This document shows, piece by piece, positions 7,718-16,523 of a stretch of 20,876 nucleotides of DNA; positions within the stretch are counted from its first letter, which is position 1, and the number at the start of each line of letters is the position of its first letter. The notes below the pieces were generated by a model. That model searched no databases. It saw only the letters and a list, made by a program, of their open reading frames with translations, and was not told where the DNA came from. Origin of the DNA: an uncultured Pirellula sp. (lineage in GTDB: Bacteria; Planctomycetota; Planctomycetia; Pirellulales; Pirellulaceae); the NCBI GenBank assembly GCA_903837255.1, contig CAILTZ010000605.1, forward strand, positions 1 through 20,876, in the 5' to 3' direction. The translations under genes and the position numbers were made by a program.

Positions 7718-9193
7718 ATGAACACCGCGATGCATCCGAGGCCTAGGTCGAAAACTCAACACGCAAGAACCCCTACGTTGTTGCTCGTCGACGACGACAG
7801 GCCGTTGGTGGAAGCCACCCGCGATTGGCTGCAACACCAGGGTTACCGGATACTCACGGCTCGAAACCTTCAGGAAACCCGGCAGCGGCTCTCCCAAACA
7901 TCGATCGATCTGCTTTTATCCGATCTGAGATTGGATGAAGGTTGCGGTTTAGAAATCTTGCGGGCTGCCCGGGAAATGCAACCCGGTTGCTGCCGCTTGG
8001 CCATGACCGGTTACGCGAGTGCGGAGTTGCAGGTCCGAGCGTTGGAGGCAGGAGCCTCGCAGGTATTGCAGAAACCACTTGACGACCATTTCTTGATCGC
8101 AGCGATTGAAGCGATGCTCCGAGAGCAGCAGCTCGCTGATCGCGATCGACGAATCACCGAGGCGCTCGATCAACGAATCGAATCGGTTATTCAGAAGCCT
8201 GTGGGTTGGTTCGGATCGGGAGCCAAGATGCAAGAGATATTTGGTTTGCTCGAGCGGGTCGCAGATTCCACGGCGAGTATTTTGATCACCGGCGAGCCGG
8301 GTACTGGCAAGAGCAAACTAGCCCGATACATTCACCAGCGGTCGGCTAGACAAGCAGGACCTTTCGTCGAGCTCGCCTGCGGAGCGATCCCTGAAGCACT
8401 TCTGGAAAGCGAACTATTCGGCCATGCTGCCGGTGCGTTTACCGGTGCGATGCACGCCAAGATTGGAAAATTTCAATACGCACAAGGTGGTTCGCTTTTT
8501 CTTGACGAAATCGCGACTGCATCGATGGCCATGCAAGTTCGACTTCTTCGAGTTCTGCAAGAAAAAGCTTTCGAAGCCGTTGGGAGCAATCAGACCATGG
8601 TGGCAGATGCAAGGATGATCTTCGCGACCAATGAGAACCTCGAGCAAGCCGTCGCGAGCGGAAGATTTCGGCAGGATCTGTATTATCGGATCCATGTCGT
8701 TGCGATCGAACTGCCACCGCTGCGAGAGCGTCTTGAAGACCTTCGCGAACTTGCCGACGGATTTCTGATGCGATCCTGTCAGGAGTTCGGTCGGCATGTC
8801 GAGGGCTTCAGCCAGGGGGCTTACCAAGCCATGCTCGATTATTCGTGGCCAGGAAATGTTCGAGAGCTCGAGAACGCCATCCAGCGGGCCGTGCTTGTGT
8901 GTCTTAACCGACAGATTCAATCCGACGACTTGGCAAAGCTTGTTCGGAAACCAACTGCGATCAACCGCATCCACAAGGAATTGCAGAGCGGCTCAGATTC
9001 ATCATCCGCGCAAGGTTGGTCGGAAAACTACAAGGATCTAGACGAGGCCCTCTCGGGGCCCGAGAGGGCGATTCTGCTGGGGGCTCTGGATGCCCATGGA
9101 TGGAATCGTCATGCGACCGCCCAGCGATTGGGGATCAACCGCACAACCCTTTATAAAAAAATGAAGCGACTCGGGATCGACAACCGTAGCTAG
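7718..9193 (+). CDS. NtrC-family sigma54-dependent response regulator
   Basis: The 491-residue product has all three NtrC-type modules. The receiver domain (about 20-135) has the acidic pocket LLVDDD and phosphoacceptor Asp69 in LLSDLRL, with a KP motif near its end. The AAA+ sigma54-interaction domain (about 165-400) has Walker A GEPGTGKS (192-199), an intact GAFTGA loop (239-244) that contacts sigma54, Walker B LFLDEI with Asp263-Glu264, and the DLYYRI and [11 protein letters not shown] blocks. A Fis-type helix-turn-helix closes the protein (about 449-488, [20 protein letters not shown]). It should open sigma54 promoters when phosphorylated. No histidine kinase lies in the window, so the partner and signal are unknown. 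It is divergent from the ABC-like gene. The ATG at 7718 has only a weak GGGG upstream. Confidence 0.95.
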   Translation: MNTAMHPRPRSKTQHARTPTLLLVDDDRPLVEATRDWLQHQGYRILTARNLQETRQRLSQTSIDLLLSDLRLDEGCGLEILRAAREMQPGCCRLAMTGYASAELQVRALEAGASQVLQKPLDDHFLIAAIEAMLREQQLADRDRRITEALDQRIESVIQKPVGWFGSGAKMQEIFGLLERVADSTASILITGEPGTGKSKLARYIHQRSARQAGPFVELACGAIPEALLESELFGHAAGAFTGAMHAKIGKFQYAQGGSLFLDEIATASMAMQVRLLRVLQEKAFEAVGSNQTMVADARMIFATNENLEQAVASGRFRQDLYYRIHVVAIELPPLRERLEDLRELADGFLMRSCQEFGRHVEGFSQGAYQAMLDYSWPGNVRELENAIQRAVLVCLNRQIQSDDLAKLVRKPTAINRIHKELQSGSDSSSAQGWSENYKDLDEALSGPERAILLGALDAHGWNRHATAQRLGINRTTLYKKMKRLGIDNRS

Positions 9194-9287
9194 CAGCGAT
9201 CTTGGGCAAGACCACCGACAAAGCCGTCCGATTTTCATCGGAAACTTGCCAGGACACTTCGACTGGAATCTCGGACAGCTTACCTCC

Positions 9288-9300
9288 CGGTATAATACCG
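9288..9300 (+). promoter_or_regulatory. Palindrome containing a consensus -10 box (TATAAT)
   Basis: CGGTATAATACCG is a 13-base palindrome (6-base arms around a central A) with an exact TATAAT at 9291-9296. It lies 70 bases before the MoxR-type gene. A related CGGTAC follows at 9304-9309. I find no -35 match at the usual distance (ATCTCG at 17 bases), so a promoter would need an activator. A repressor or activator operator overlapping the -10 is an inference. Confidence 0.3.
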
Positions 9301-9369
9301 AGTCGGTACATTAGGCCTTGGCCCTGTCGCCCAGGCGGGTCTGTTAGAAAGAAATCAAGAAAGAGTTCG

Positions 9370-10377
9370 ATGAGTCAATCGGTTACGATCGACGGAGTGG
9401 CGCTGATGTTGGCCAATCCGGTGAAGAATCCGACACGTTGGATTGGCCAAGCCGAACCGCTTCGGCAGTTGGCTGCATGTTGGTTGACCGTTGCACCCGG
9501 CGATCTGCCTTTGACCCCGCGATTGCTCGGGGTCCCGGGTGTTGGCAAGACGGCTTTGGCGATGGCCGCAGCGACAGCTCGAAGCCAGGAGCTCTATATT
9601 TTTCAGTGCACGGCCGACACCCGGCCGGAGGACTTGCTCGTCACACCGGTATTGTCCAGCAATGGCAAGATCGCCTATCACGCCTCGGCCTTGGTCACGG
9701 CCATGATCCGTGGTGGAGTTTGCGTTTTGGACGAAGGGAACCGGATGAACGAAAAGTCCTGGGCGTCGCTTGCACCTCTTTTTGATCAGCGGCGTTATGT
9801 GGAATCGATTGTTGCGGGCATCACTATCTCGGCCCATCAGGATTTCCGAGCTGCGGTGACGATGAACCAGGACGATTCGACTTACGAGATCCCGGACTAC
9901 ATTTTGAGTCGATTGCAACCGACCTTACAAGTTGGGTTTCCCAATCGCAAAGACGAGCTAGCGATTCTCCAGTACCATCTACCGTTTGCTGAAGCGGATA
10001 TTTTGGAATTGACTGTCGATTTCCTCCAGCAGGCACACTCGCTCAAGCTAGACTTTTCGGCCCGCGATGGCATCAACGTGTTGCGGTATGCGATTAAGCG
10101 ATTGGCTGCTCAGGACTCTGGCCACCCATTGTCCATGGATCAGGCTTGGAAAGAATCAGTAGTGTCCTGCTTGGGCGACGAAGCCTTGGACCTAGCAGCC
10201 TTGGCCGAGCGCAAGCGTCAGGCTCTCGGAGGCAACAGCCTGCCGATGGGGCTCGATGATTTCTTTTTCGATCCCGATGATCCGCTCCGTCCTAGCGACG
10301 AGGATGAGGATGAGGATGAGGATGATGTCGATGATGATGACTACCAAGACGATGAACAAGACGACAAGTACCCGTAG
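9370..10377 (+). CDS. MoxR-like AAA+ ATPase with acidic C-terminal tail
   Basis: The 335-residue product is an AAA+ ATPase of the MoxR/dynein-related (AAA_5) type. Walker A is GVPGVGKT (54-61, Lys60), Walker B is VCVLDE (Asp121-Glu122), sensor 1 is Asn166 in VTMNQD, and SRLQPTLQV has the arginine-finger context. MoxR proteins act as chaperone-like ATPases, usually with a von Willebrand factor A partner that binds metal or substrate. No such partner gene lies next door. The last roughly 27 residues are almost all Asp and Glu, encoded by a GAG-GAT-rich run at about 10300-10365. The frame is open upstream to a TTG at 9202, but the added residues look non-coding and cross the palindromic -10 element, so the ATG at 9370 is chosen. 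The nadB start follows 23 bases after the stop. Confidence 0.88.
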   Translation: MSQSVTIDGVALMLANPVKNPTRWIGQAEPLRQLAACWLTVAPGDLPLTPRLLGVPGVGKTALAMAAATARSQELYIFQCTADTRPEDLLVTPVLSSNGKIAYHASALVTAMIRGGVCVLDEGNRMNEKSWASLAPLFDQRRYVESIVAGITISAHQDFRAAVTMNQDDSTYEIPDYILSRLQPTLQVGFPNRKDELAILQYHLPFAEADILELTVDFLQQAHSLKLDFSARDGINVLRYAIKRLAAQDSGHPLSMDQAWKESVVSCLGDEALDLAALAERKRQALGGNSLPMGLDDFFFDPDDPLRPSDEDEDEDEDDVDDDDYQDDEQDDKYP

Positions 10378-10400
10378 GGCTCAAGGCTAAGCGATCGACG

Positions 10401-12047
10401 ATGGATTCAACATTGCGCAACGAGACGATCCGTGCGGATTGGTCCTCCTTGGTCCCACGATACCTTGTTCCTATCGATCCGAAACGCATGGGGCACTACT
10501 TCACCGATGTGCTGATCATCGGTGGCGGGTTGGCCGGGATGCGAGCCGCCCAGCAGATCGACCCGTCGCTCAGGACCATGATCTTGACCAAGGACAAGGT
10601 CGAGGAGTCCAACAGCAGTTATGCCCAGGGGGGCATCGCCAGCGTGTGGGATCCCGAGGATCGTTTTGACAACCACATCCAAGATACGCTAGTGGCTGGT
10701 TGTGATTTATGCGATGAGCCAACCGTCGAGATGGTCGTCCGAGAAGCGCCCGAGCGCGTGGCGGAATTGATCCGATGGGGAACCTGTTTCGATCAGCTCG
10801 ACGGAGCGTTGATCCTGGGTCGAGAGGGTGGACACTCCCACCAGCGGATTATCCATGCTTTGGGGGACGCGACCGGCAAAGAGATCATGCGCGCCATGAT
10901 CCAACACACCCGAAGCCTATCGAACGTCGAGATCTGCGAGGAAGCTTACACAATCGATCTTCTGACCTACGACGGCCAATGCACCGGGGCACTTGTTTCG
11001 ATCCAGCACAGAGCACCGGTGTTGATTTGGTCCAAGCAGACGATTCTATGCACAGGAGGGTGTGGGCAAGTCTTTCGCGAATCGACCAATCCCCGTGTGG
11101 CGACTGGAGATGGGCATGCGATCGCCTTTCGCGCCGGGGCTTTGATGAGAGACATGGAGTTCATGCAGTTTCACCCCACGGTCCTTTACATCGCAGGAAG
11201 TTCTCGGACACTCATCACCGAAGCGGTCCGTGGCGAAGGGGCTTATCTTGTCGATGCTCAGGGCTATCGGTTCATGAAGGACTATGACCCCAGGCTTGAA
11301 CTGGCCCCCCGGGATGTGGTGAGCAAATCGATTGTGGCTCAGATGGAAAAAACCCAGTCCGCATGCGTCTATCTGACCCTGGCCCACTTGGACCCTGAGT
11401 ACGTTCGCCAACGTTTTCCAGGGATCGCCAAAGTATGCCAAGGTTTCGGTTTGGACATCGCCAAGGATGCGATTCCGGTGCGCCCTGGGGCCCACTACAT
11501 GATCGGTGGAGCATTGGTCGACGACCAAGCTCGAACGACCCTGCCGGGTCTGTGGGCAGCCGGAGAGGTCACCAGCAGCGGGCTCCACGGAGCCAATCGA
11601 TTGGCCTCCAACAGCCTGCTCGAAGGCTTGGTCTACGGCGCCATTGCAGGCCGCAACGCATCGCTCGCAGCGATGCAAGACCCCACGGTATCGCTGAGCG
11701 TCCTGCCGATCCAATACCGTTTCGAAGCTGCCGACGCTCAGGAGATCGATCTTGCGGATATTCGCAACTCCGTACGTTCGCTCATGTGGAGACATGTCGG
11801 CGTGCAACGCAAACAAGAACGACTCGAAGAAGCCCTTCAGCAATTGGTCCGCTACAGCAACTATGTCCTGTCGCACCGCCCGGGCGGGATCGACGGTTGG
11901 GAACTACAAAACATGCTGACCGTCGGGCTGATGATGACTCAGGCAGCGCTGGCTAGAACCGAATCGCGCGGAGTGCATCTACGTACCGATTATCCCAAAC
12001 TCGATAACGAGCATTGGCGCAAGCATCTAGCGATGCGAAGCGATTGA
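10401..12047 (+). CDS. nadB: L-aspartate oxidase
   Basis: The 548-residue flavoprotein oxidises L-aspartate to iminoaspartate, the first step of de novo NAD synthesis; NadA then condenses iminoaspartate with dihydroxyacetone phosphate to give quinolinate. The FAD dinucleotide-binding motif GGGLAG is at 41-46, and NSSYAQGGIA at 71-80 is the family signature. Further landmarks are EFMQFHPT, APRDVVSKSI (Arg304), HYMIGG (His365) and HGANRLASNSLLEGL (396 onward, Arg400), all expected of the active site. The C-terminal helical domain (about 445-540) is present and length is normal. The first roughly 30 residues precede the usual start of the fold, so initiation at the internal ATG (residue 30) is possible. 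nadA and nadC are not in the window. The gene may be cotranscribed with the upstream MoxR-type gene (23-base gap). Confidence 0.95.
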   Translation: MDSTLRNETIRADWSSLVPRYLVPIDPKRMGHYFTDVLIIGGGLAGMRAAQQIDPSLRTMILTKDKVEESNSSYAQGGIASVWDPEDRFDNHIQDTLVAGCDLCDEPTVEMVVREAPERVAELIRWGTCFDQLDGALILGREGGHSHQRIIHALGDATGKEIMRAMIQHTRSLSNVEICEEAYTIDLLTYDGQCTGALVSIQHRAPVLIWSKQTILCTGGCGQVFRESTNPRVATGDGHAIAFRAGALMRDMEFMQFHPTVLYIAGSSRTLITEAVRGEGAYLVDAQGYRFMKDYDPRLELAPRDVVSKSIVAQMEKTQSACVYLTLAHLDPEYVRQRFPGIAKVCQGFGLDIAKDAIPVRPGAHYMIGGALVDDQARTTLPGLWAAGEVTSSGLHGANRLASNSLLEGLVYGAIAGRNASLAAMQDPTVSLSVLPIQYRFEAADAQEIDLADIRNSVRSLMWRHVGVQRKQERLEEALQQLVRYSNYVLSHRPGGIDGWELQNMLTVGLMMTQAALARTESRGVHLRTDYPKLDNEHWRKHLAMRSD

Positions 12048-12071
12048 GCCGGTGTGTGCCAAGCGGCTGAC

Positions 12072-13079
12072 TTATACAGATCGGATCCGAACCACTCGTC
12101 GTGAGATCCTCAGTTCCACCGGTCCGGGCAACTGCATCCGCTTTGGATGATTCGTCACTCTGGCAGCGTCGACCCAGGCTCGGACCCGATCCCAATGCCG
12201 AAAACCGATCTGTTGAAGCGGCCAGCCCATGCGATGCCAGACCCCGACCAACCCGCACTGCAGGACCGGCCATGGCAACTCAGAGATCTCTTTCCAATCA
12301 GCGTCGATTTGATCCATGCCCCAACGAATCGCCGAGGATTCAAGCCACACGTTGGCCAACTGCTCGATCACCTCGTGCTCTTGGCGGATCAATTCCGAGG
12401 TATTGCGAAGCCGGTGTTTGAGCTGGTCGGATCCTATCATCTTTTCCAGATAGGGCAGGCACTCGTTGCGAATTCGATTGCGTGTGAAATCACTGCTGAG
12501 GTTGGAACGGTCGACTCGATACGCTTGAGAGATGGATTCCAGGTACTCTAGCAGTTCGGACTTCCAAACCCCGATCAGCGGGTGGACTAGGGTCAAGCCG
12601 TCGGCAAGCTTTCTTTCCAGGCGGATACCTGCCAGGCCGGCAGGTCCAGAGCCTCTGAGCAGATGATGAACCATCGTTTCAACGCTATCATCGGCCGTCG
12701 CTCCGGTAGCGATCCACTTGGCTTGAAATTCTTTAGCGACCTGTTTTAAAAATGCTACGCGGTCCTTGCGCCACTGAGCTTCGCCGGCCTGAGTATTGGG
12801 CTCTGGAAGCGATCTAGTGATTGCGTCGATGTGAAGTTGGCCAGCGAGCTCTTTTACGAAAGCCTCATCCAGATCGCTTTCAACACCCCGTAGTCGATGG
12901 TTCAAATGGGCGATGACCAATCGCGTGCTCTCGGAGAGTTTCTCTTGTCGGATTAGGGCATCGATGGCTCTAGCCAATGCGACACTGTCGGGTCCTCCGC
13001 TGACGGCCAGAACGATCGTCGAAGCGTTCCAACGATCGGTAGGCCAAACATTTTGGATCGCTTTGAGGACTCGACTCAT
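12072..13079 (-). CDS. tilS: tRNA(Ile)-lysidine synthase
   Basis: The 335-residue enzyme attaches lysine to C34 of the CAU-anticodon tRNA-Ile, using ATP, so that it reads AUA codons. The N-terminal PP-loop ATPase carries SGGPDS at 27-32. HLNHRLRG, the DDSVETMVHHLLRGSGPAGL block and DRSNLSSDFTRNRIRNE are characteristic of TilS. It is about 100 residues shorter than the E. coli enzyme; the central substrate-binding helices are present, while the C-terminal TilS_C domain seems missing or reduced, as in many bacteria. The segment that normally reads GHH/GHT before the DD pair reads GAT here, an odd loss of a conserved His. The gene begins 14 bases after the stop of the M16 peptidase gene, implying one transcript, and converges with nadB across 24 bases. 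Confidence 0.92.
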   Translation of the reverse strand: MSRVLKAIQNVWPTDRWNASTIVLAVSGGPDSVALARAIDALIRQEKLSESTRLVIAHLNHRLRGVESDLDEAFVKELAGQLHIDAITRSLPEPNTQAGEAQWRKDRVAFLKQVAKEFQAKWIATGATADDSVETMVHHLLRGSGPAGLAGIRLERKLADGLTLVHPLIGVWKSELLEYLESISQAYRVDRSNLSSDFTRNRIRNECLPYLEKMIGSDQLKHRLRNTSELIRQEHEVIEQLANVWLESSAIRWGMDQIDADWKEISELPWPVLQCGLVGVWHRMGWPLQQIGFRHWDRVRAWVDAARVTNHPKRMQLPGPVELRISRRVVRIRSV

Positions 13080-13093
13080 TCAATGCGCGAGCT

Positions 13094-15883
13094 TTAGGGT
13101 TTGCCAGGATTGGGGTTCCCGGCATTGGGCTTGACGGGAGTAGGTTTGGCAAAGTCCCCTGCCGTGGCGATGATGAACTTATCAGGATCGATGTACTCAG
13201 AGATCACATCGTTGACCTTTTCGATGTCAAGGACAGCAATTTTCTCTTCGAGTTTCTCGTAGTAAGTCATATCGCGGCCTGCAAAAAGGTTGCCTGCTAG
13301 GAGGCTGGCAAGAGCCCCATCCCGGGAGCGACTCAGTTGCTGGCTCTGCAAGAAACCTTGAACACCGCTCTTTAGCTCATCGGCCTCAACCCCACCTTTG
13401 ACCATTTTGCGAATCTCTTCGTCGATGGTCGTAACAAGCTTGTCCCGGTTGGCCGGATTGGCGATGGCAACAACACTTAGCGATGCATACTCATCGATGG
13501 GGTTTGCTCGCAGCATGCTGGCAACTCCATAGGAGAGCCCCTCCTGCTGCCTGACTCGATCACCGAGTCGAGAGGATAGGGTTCCGCCTCCAAGAATGTA
13601 ATTTCCCATGAGCAAGGCCGGGTAGTTCGGATCGTCATCCCGCATGGCGTACTGTTGAGAAGCAAAATAGACCGAGTTGGCTTTGTCGGGCGTTTCGATC
13701 GATTTCATCGGCAACTGCAGATCGAGCGTCGGGGCGACGGCTGCCCTTTGGTATGGAATATTCGATTTCCAGTTGCTCAAGATTCCCGAGAGTTTTGCTT
13801 CAATTTCAACGGGATCAAAATCTCCTACGATGGAAACTTCGCCTTGGCTACCCGAGAGGAAGTCCGCGTGCAGGGCCTTGACGTCTTCAAGTTTCAATGC
13901 CTTGATATCTTCGAGTTCCTCTTCGACGGTCGCATCGTAGCGGATATCCCCACGCTCGTAGGGGTTCAGCGCGCGGGTGACGGTTCGCATGGCCAAGAGC
14001 TGGGGTTCTTGAAGCTGGCTTTCAAGTTCCGCAATCGTTTGAGAACGCAGAAGCTCAAACTCCTTGGGGTCAAACCCTGGCTCCCTGAGCATTTCGCGAA
14101 CGACATCGAGAACTTCTAAGAGCGTTTCTCGTTTGGTTTCGATGTTTACATTCAGAACTTGGCGAGCAGACTGGACGCTGAGGTTTGCTTTGAGTTCATC
14201 AAGCCGATCGTTGAATTCTTGGAGCGGCATACTGGCGGTGCCCCTAGAGAGGACAGGTCCTAGAAGCTCGATCGCAGTGGATTTACCCTTGAGCGTATCC
14301 TCATCCCCAAACCGTAGGTTCAGCGTGACGTTGACTGTGCTACCGCGAGTCTTCTTCGGGAGCATTGCAAAGGGTACACCGGACGTGAGCTTGCCCTTGA
14401 TCAGTCGCGACTCGATGTTCCGTGGAGTCGGTTCAAACTGTTCTCCTTCGCTAGCCGCTTCGCGTCCGGTGTAACCCGAGAGCATTGGCTTTAGATTGGG
14501 CCGATCAGGGACCTCGATCCGATCGGCTGCGGTGACGGGTTCAAAGATCCCCACGGTTCGGTTGTTTCGGACCAGGAAACGCTGAGCGACTTGTTGCACA
14601 TCGCCCGCAGTGGTCTTTTCCAAGTTGTCTCGGAACAGAAAGTACAACCGCCAGTCTCCTTGGGCCGCCCAATCGCTCAGAGTGATCGCAAGCGCCTGGG
14701 TTTTGGCAGAGAGGAGTTCGCGTTGGTTGAGCAGTTGCCTGCGGATCCGATCGACCTCCGCATCGCTGATGGGGTTATCGGCTAAGTTTTCGAGGGTATC
14801 GAGCATCGTCTTGCGGGCCTCCTCGATCGACTTTTCCTTGGGAACCTGCGCCAAAACCGTCAGCAATCCCGGATCGTGCAACGAAGGGGCATCGGCTGCC
14901 ACGAACGTCGCTTGCTTGGTCTCGACCATCGCCTTGTAGAGCCGTCCGCTGGGAACATCGGTAAGTAGAGCCGATAAAATTTCAACAGCGGGAAAAAGAG
15001 GATCCGATCCGGAAGGGATGTGGTAGACCGCACCGATGTATTGAGTATCGGCAACACGTCGCACGGTCGTGATGCGATCCCCATCCTGAGGAGGCTCCAC
15101 GGTGTAGGTCACCGGCAAGGGGGCCTTGGGCCGCGACAAGACCCCAAAATACTTTTGAATCAAACCGAGCGCTTTTTGTGCTTCGAAGTTCCCTGCGACG
15201 ATCAACATCGCATTGTCAGTCCGGTAGTACTTGCGGTAAAAGGCTCTCAAGCTATCGACCGGGACTCGCTCGATATCGCTGCGGTTGCCAATCGTCGACT
15301 TGCCGTAGTTGTGCCATTGGTAAGCAGTCGAGTACATGCGTTGCTGAAGCACGCCAATAGGATTGTTCTCTCCTTGCTCAAATTCGCTACGCACGACAGA
15401 AAACTCTTTTTGGAGTTCTTCGCCCAGGATCTTGCTGTTGACCATTCGATCGGCTTCCAAGCGGATAGCGAATTCGAGGTTCTCGTCGTTGGCCGGAAGG
15501 GTTTCGTAGTAGTTGGTTCGATCCAACCAAGTCGTACCGTTGAAGTCCGCGCCCCGGTCCTTGAGGGCCTTGGGGATGTCCGGATGCAACTCGGTCCCTT
15601 TGAAGAGCATGTGTTCAAGCAGGTGAGCCATCCCAGCTTCGCCATAACCTTCGTGGCGAGACCCAACAAAGACCGTGCAGTTGACGGTGACTTTGGGCTG
15701 GCTGCGGTCTTCAAACAGCAGGATCTTCAGACCGTTTTCTAATACGTACTCAGTGATTCCTTCGACCGTGGTAATTTTTTCAGGCATCTTGTCGTCTGCA
15801 AATCCGATTGCGTTAAGGCTGATCCAACATCCTACGGTCAACAGGGCAATGGTGCGTGATAGGATGGAATAGGGAAGAAACAT
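13094..15883 (-). CDS. M16 family zinc metallopeptidase (two-domain)
   Basis: The 929-residue product has a signal peptide (1-29, cleavage likely after AIGFA) and two tandem M16 units. The first unit has the inverted zinc motif HLLEH (87-91) with third ligand Glu167 in FSVVRSE, so it should be catalytic. The second unit (about 490-915) has no HxxEH and is the usual structural half. This is the exported pitrilysin-like architecture that degrades peptides in the periplasm. The C-terminus ends in a Pro/Asn-rich tail (KPTPVKPNAGNPNPGKP). The frame extends to a TTG at 15907, but the ATG at 15883 is preferred: GGAG lies about ten bases upstream and the signal peptide starts there. tilS follows after 14 bases. 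Confidence 0.93.
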   Translation of the reverse strand: MFLPYSILSRTIALLTVGCWISLNAIGFADDKMPEKITTVEGITEYVLENGLKILLFEDRSQPKVTVNCTVFVGSRHEGYGEAGMAHLLEHMLFKGTELHPDIPKALKDRGADFNGTTWLDRTNYYETLPANDENLEFAIRLEADRMVNSKILGEELQKEFSVVRSEFEQGENNPIGVLQQRMYSTAYQWHNYGKSTIGNRSDIERVPVDSLRAFYRKYYRTDNAMLIVAGNFEAQKALGLIQKYFGVLSRPKAPLPVTYTVEPPQDGDRITTVRRVADTQYIGAVYHIPSGSDPLFPAVEILSALLTDVPSGRLYKAMVETKQATFVAADAPSLHDPGLLTVLAQVPKEKSIEEARKTMLDTLENLADNPISDAEVDRIRRQLLNQRELLSAKTQALAITLSDWAAQGDWRLYFLFRDNLEKTTAGDVQQVAQRFLVRNNRTVGIFEPVTAADRIEVPDRPNLKPMLSGYTGREAASEGEQFEPTPRNIESRLIKGKLTSGVPFAMLPKKTRGSTVNVTLNLRFGDEDTLKGKSTAIELLGPVLSRGTASMPLQEFNDRLDELKANLSVQSARQVLNVNIETKRETLLEVLDVVREMLREPGFDPKEFELLRSQTIAELESQLQEPQLLAMRTVTRALNPYERGDIRYDATVEEELEDIKALKLEDVKALHADFLSGSQGEVSIVGDFDPVEIEAKLSGILSNWKSNIPYQRAAVAPTLDLQLPMKSIETPDKANSVYFASQQYAMRDDDPNYPALLMGNYILGGGTLSSRLGDRVRQQEGLSYGVASMLRANPIDEYASLSVVAIANPANRDKLVTTIDEEIRKMVKGGVEADELKSGVQGFLQSQQLSRSRDGALASLLAGNLFAGRDMTYYEKLEEKIAVLDIEKVNDVISEYIDPDKFIIATAGDFAKPTPVKPNAGNPNPGKP

Positions 15884-16101
15884 AAGTGAGACTCCGGGTC
15901 TGCTCAATGTGGGGCATCAAGTGGAAAAGTGGTTTCGAAGCGTTTCAAGCCTGCAAAATTGTACTTTAGAAACCCGATTTGGATCGGTCCAATCGCTTGG
16001 CTCGATCCTGGAATCGTGTAGATTTCAGAATCGATTCATCATCGAATCGGGAACTTGTTGAGCTGGCAAAGCGTTTTATTGGGTCAAGAGGTCGTTTGAA
16101 T

Positions 16102-16410
16102 ATGGCGTTTCATGAGGTCGCCACGAGCGATTCGCTGGCAGAGGGCCAAGGGATCGAAGTGGTTTGGCAAGGCAATATCATCGCCGTGTTTCGTCACAGC
16201 GGAGAGCTCTATGCTCTGGACGGGATATGCATGCATCAGGGTGGGCCACTTGCACGGGGCAAGCTCTGCGAGGGAAAAGTCCAATGCCCCTGGCACGGTT
16301 GGACTTACGATCTGAAAAGCGGCGACAATGCGGTAACCTGCCAATCCATGCTCAGGACCTACCGAGTTCGCGAGCTGGCCGGAAAAATTGAGATTGACTT
16401 GGGGGATTGA
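16102..16410 (+). CDS. Rieske [2Fe-2S] ferredoxin-like protein
   Basis: A 102-residue single-domain Rieske protein. The cluster ligands are Cys43 and His45 (CMHQGG) and Cys62 and His65 (CPWHGW), with the normal 16-residue gap between the two motifs. It has no signal or membrane segment, so it is probably a soluble electron carrier, like the ferredoxin components of dioxygenases or the small subunit NirD of nitrite reductase. No oxygenase or reductase gene is adjacent, so the partner is unknown. The frame is open back to 15979, but the ATG at 16102 fits the start of the fold and has AGAGG about ten bases upstream. Confidence 0.92.
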   Translation: MAFHEVATSDSLAEGQGIEVVWQGNIIAVFRHSGELYALDGICMHQGGPLARGKLCEGKVQCPWHGWTYDLKSGDNAVTCQSMLRTYRVRELAGKIEIDLGD

Positions 16411-16433
16411 CCCTCTCTAGCATCTGGAAATTG

Positions 16434-16454
16434 TTGCCGGATTTTGACCGGCGA
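16434..16454. repeat. Hairpin downstream of the Rieske gene
   Basis: GCCGG (16436-16440) pairs with CCGGC (16448-16452) around a seven-base loop, and can extend by a G-T and an A-T pair to seven base pairs. There is no T-tract after it on either strand, so an intrinsic terminator is not supported; an mRNA 3' structure is possible. Confidence 0.25.
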
Positions 16455-16474
16455 TATCAATCGCATTATCGATA

Positions 16475-16503
16475 GATTTCGACCCAGTGGATTTCGACCC
16501 AGT
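16475..16503 (+). repeat. 15-bp period tandem duplication upstream of the L,D-transpeptidase gene
   Basis: GATTTCGACCCAGT occurs twice in direct succession (16475-16488 and 16490-16503), separated by one G. It sits 20 bases before the GTG start and just upstream of the ribosome-binding site. It may be a slippage product or a pair of protein-binding sites. Confidence 0.7.
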
Positions 16504-16523
16504 CATCGGTCAGGAGGACCGCA

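Noticed and set aside
9202..9369. 56-residue N-terminal extension of the MoxR-type ATPase
   Set aside because: Starts at TTG, has no AAA+ features, is Pro/Arg/Ser-rich and spans a likely regulatory palindrome; ATG at 9370 fits the family.
11046..11876. 276-residue open frame on the minus strand
   Set aside because: Lies wholly antisense to nadB, with no recognisable domain; an effect of codon bias.
12047..12068. Terminator between nadB and tilS
   Set aside because: AGCCG/CGGCT can pair, but the loop is 12 bases and no T-tract follows on either strand.
15020..15742. 240-residue open frame on the plus strand
   Set aside because: Antisense to the M16 peptidase, whose HLLEH motif and full-length fold settle the coding strand.
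15979..16101. N-terminal extension of the Rieske protein
   Set aside because: The extra residues are unlike Rieske proteins and cover the divergent control region; ATG at 16102 matches the fold start.
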